Of a stretch of DNA of 5,514 bases, positions 5,486-5,514 are shown in pieces; position 1 is the first letter of the stretch; the number at the start of each line of letters is the position of its first letter. The notes below the pieces were generated by a model. It saw only the letters and a program-made list of their open reading frames with translations, ran no database searches and was not told where the DNA came from. Source of the DNA: an uncultured Hyphomicrobiales bacterium (GTDB taxonomy: Bacteria > Pseudomonadota > Alphaproteobacteria > Rhizobiales > Beijerinckiaceae); the NCBI GenBank assembly GCA_903918155.1, contig CAIXDD010000360.1, positions 1 to 5,514 on the forward strand. Reading direction: 5' to 3'. A program made the translations under genes and the position numbers.

Positions 5486-5514
5486 ATGCAGCCCGCCATG
5501 GAGCCCGTCGTGAC
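5486..5514 (+). CDS. Possible start of a divergent plus-strand gene, cut by the window edge
   Basis: An ATG at 5486 opens a frame reading MQPAMEPVVT to the end of the window, with a second in-frame ATG at 5498. No clear ribosome binding site precedes either. The ATGs at 5475 and 5478 share a frame that stops at 5511-5513. About 120 bases separate 5486 from the start of the minus-strand transporter, which is room for divergent promoters, though none is recognisable. Ten residues are too few to name a product. Confidence 0.22.

Noticed and set aside
4386..5513. Open frame of 375 codons on the plus strand opposite the transporter
   Set aside because: The product is a low-complexity hydrophilic Arg/Glu/Gly/His chain, the mirror of a membrane protein gene. 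The minus-strand frame gives a full EamA-type transporter.

Overview
The window is GC-rich, with dense, short-spaced genes and protein sequences typical of Alphaproteobacteria, most likely Hyphomicrobiales (Rhizobiales). The signs are a SerC of the variant (Methanosarcina-type) family found in alphaproteobacteria, a Rhizobiales-style small outer-membrane beta-barrel with a mature N terminus of the 'ADVLPP' kind, and a perfect TTAA-N7-TTAA CtrA-like site. A methylotrophic or Beijerinckiaceae/Methylocystaceae-like host is a guess; nothing here proves it.

Layout, left to right. Bases 1-333 are the 3' end of glmM (phosphoglucosamine mutase, cell-wall precursor synthesis). A short AT-richer gap (334-449) with three clustered CGTTAA elements precedes an outer-membrane beta-barrel protein gene (450-1289) that carries an in-frame 9-bp tandem repeat. 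Next comes a structured leader that resembles the alphaproteobacterial serC RNA motif (about 1328-1387), then serC (1408-2577) and serA (2715-4304) on the same strand. These two genes encode the first two steps of serine synthesis from 3-phosphoglycerate; SerC also serves pyridoxal phosphate synthesis in many bacteria. A strong rho-independent terminator (4351-4380) closes the unit. A DMT/EamA-family transporter gene lies convergently on the minus strand (4431-5366). The last bases may hold the first codons of another plus-strand gene.

The core genes are ordinary housekeeping genes and I see no mobile element, CRISPR array, tRNA or rRNA. The less ordinary material is between genes. The 137-bp serC-serA gap holds an 11-bp-stem hairpin without a T tract, followed by an array of 7-bp units arranged as 14-bp repeats. 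The serA-transporter gap holds a second array of 7-bp units arranged as two 21-bp repeats, beginning in the tail of the serA terminator. Two heptamer arrays of different sequence thus flank serA. With the serC leader and the CtrA-like site, these are the points most worth checking. I did not find convincing evidence for a wholly new biological system.
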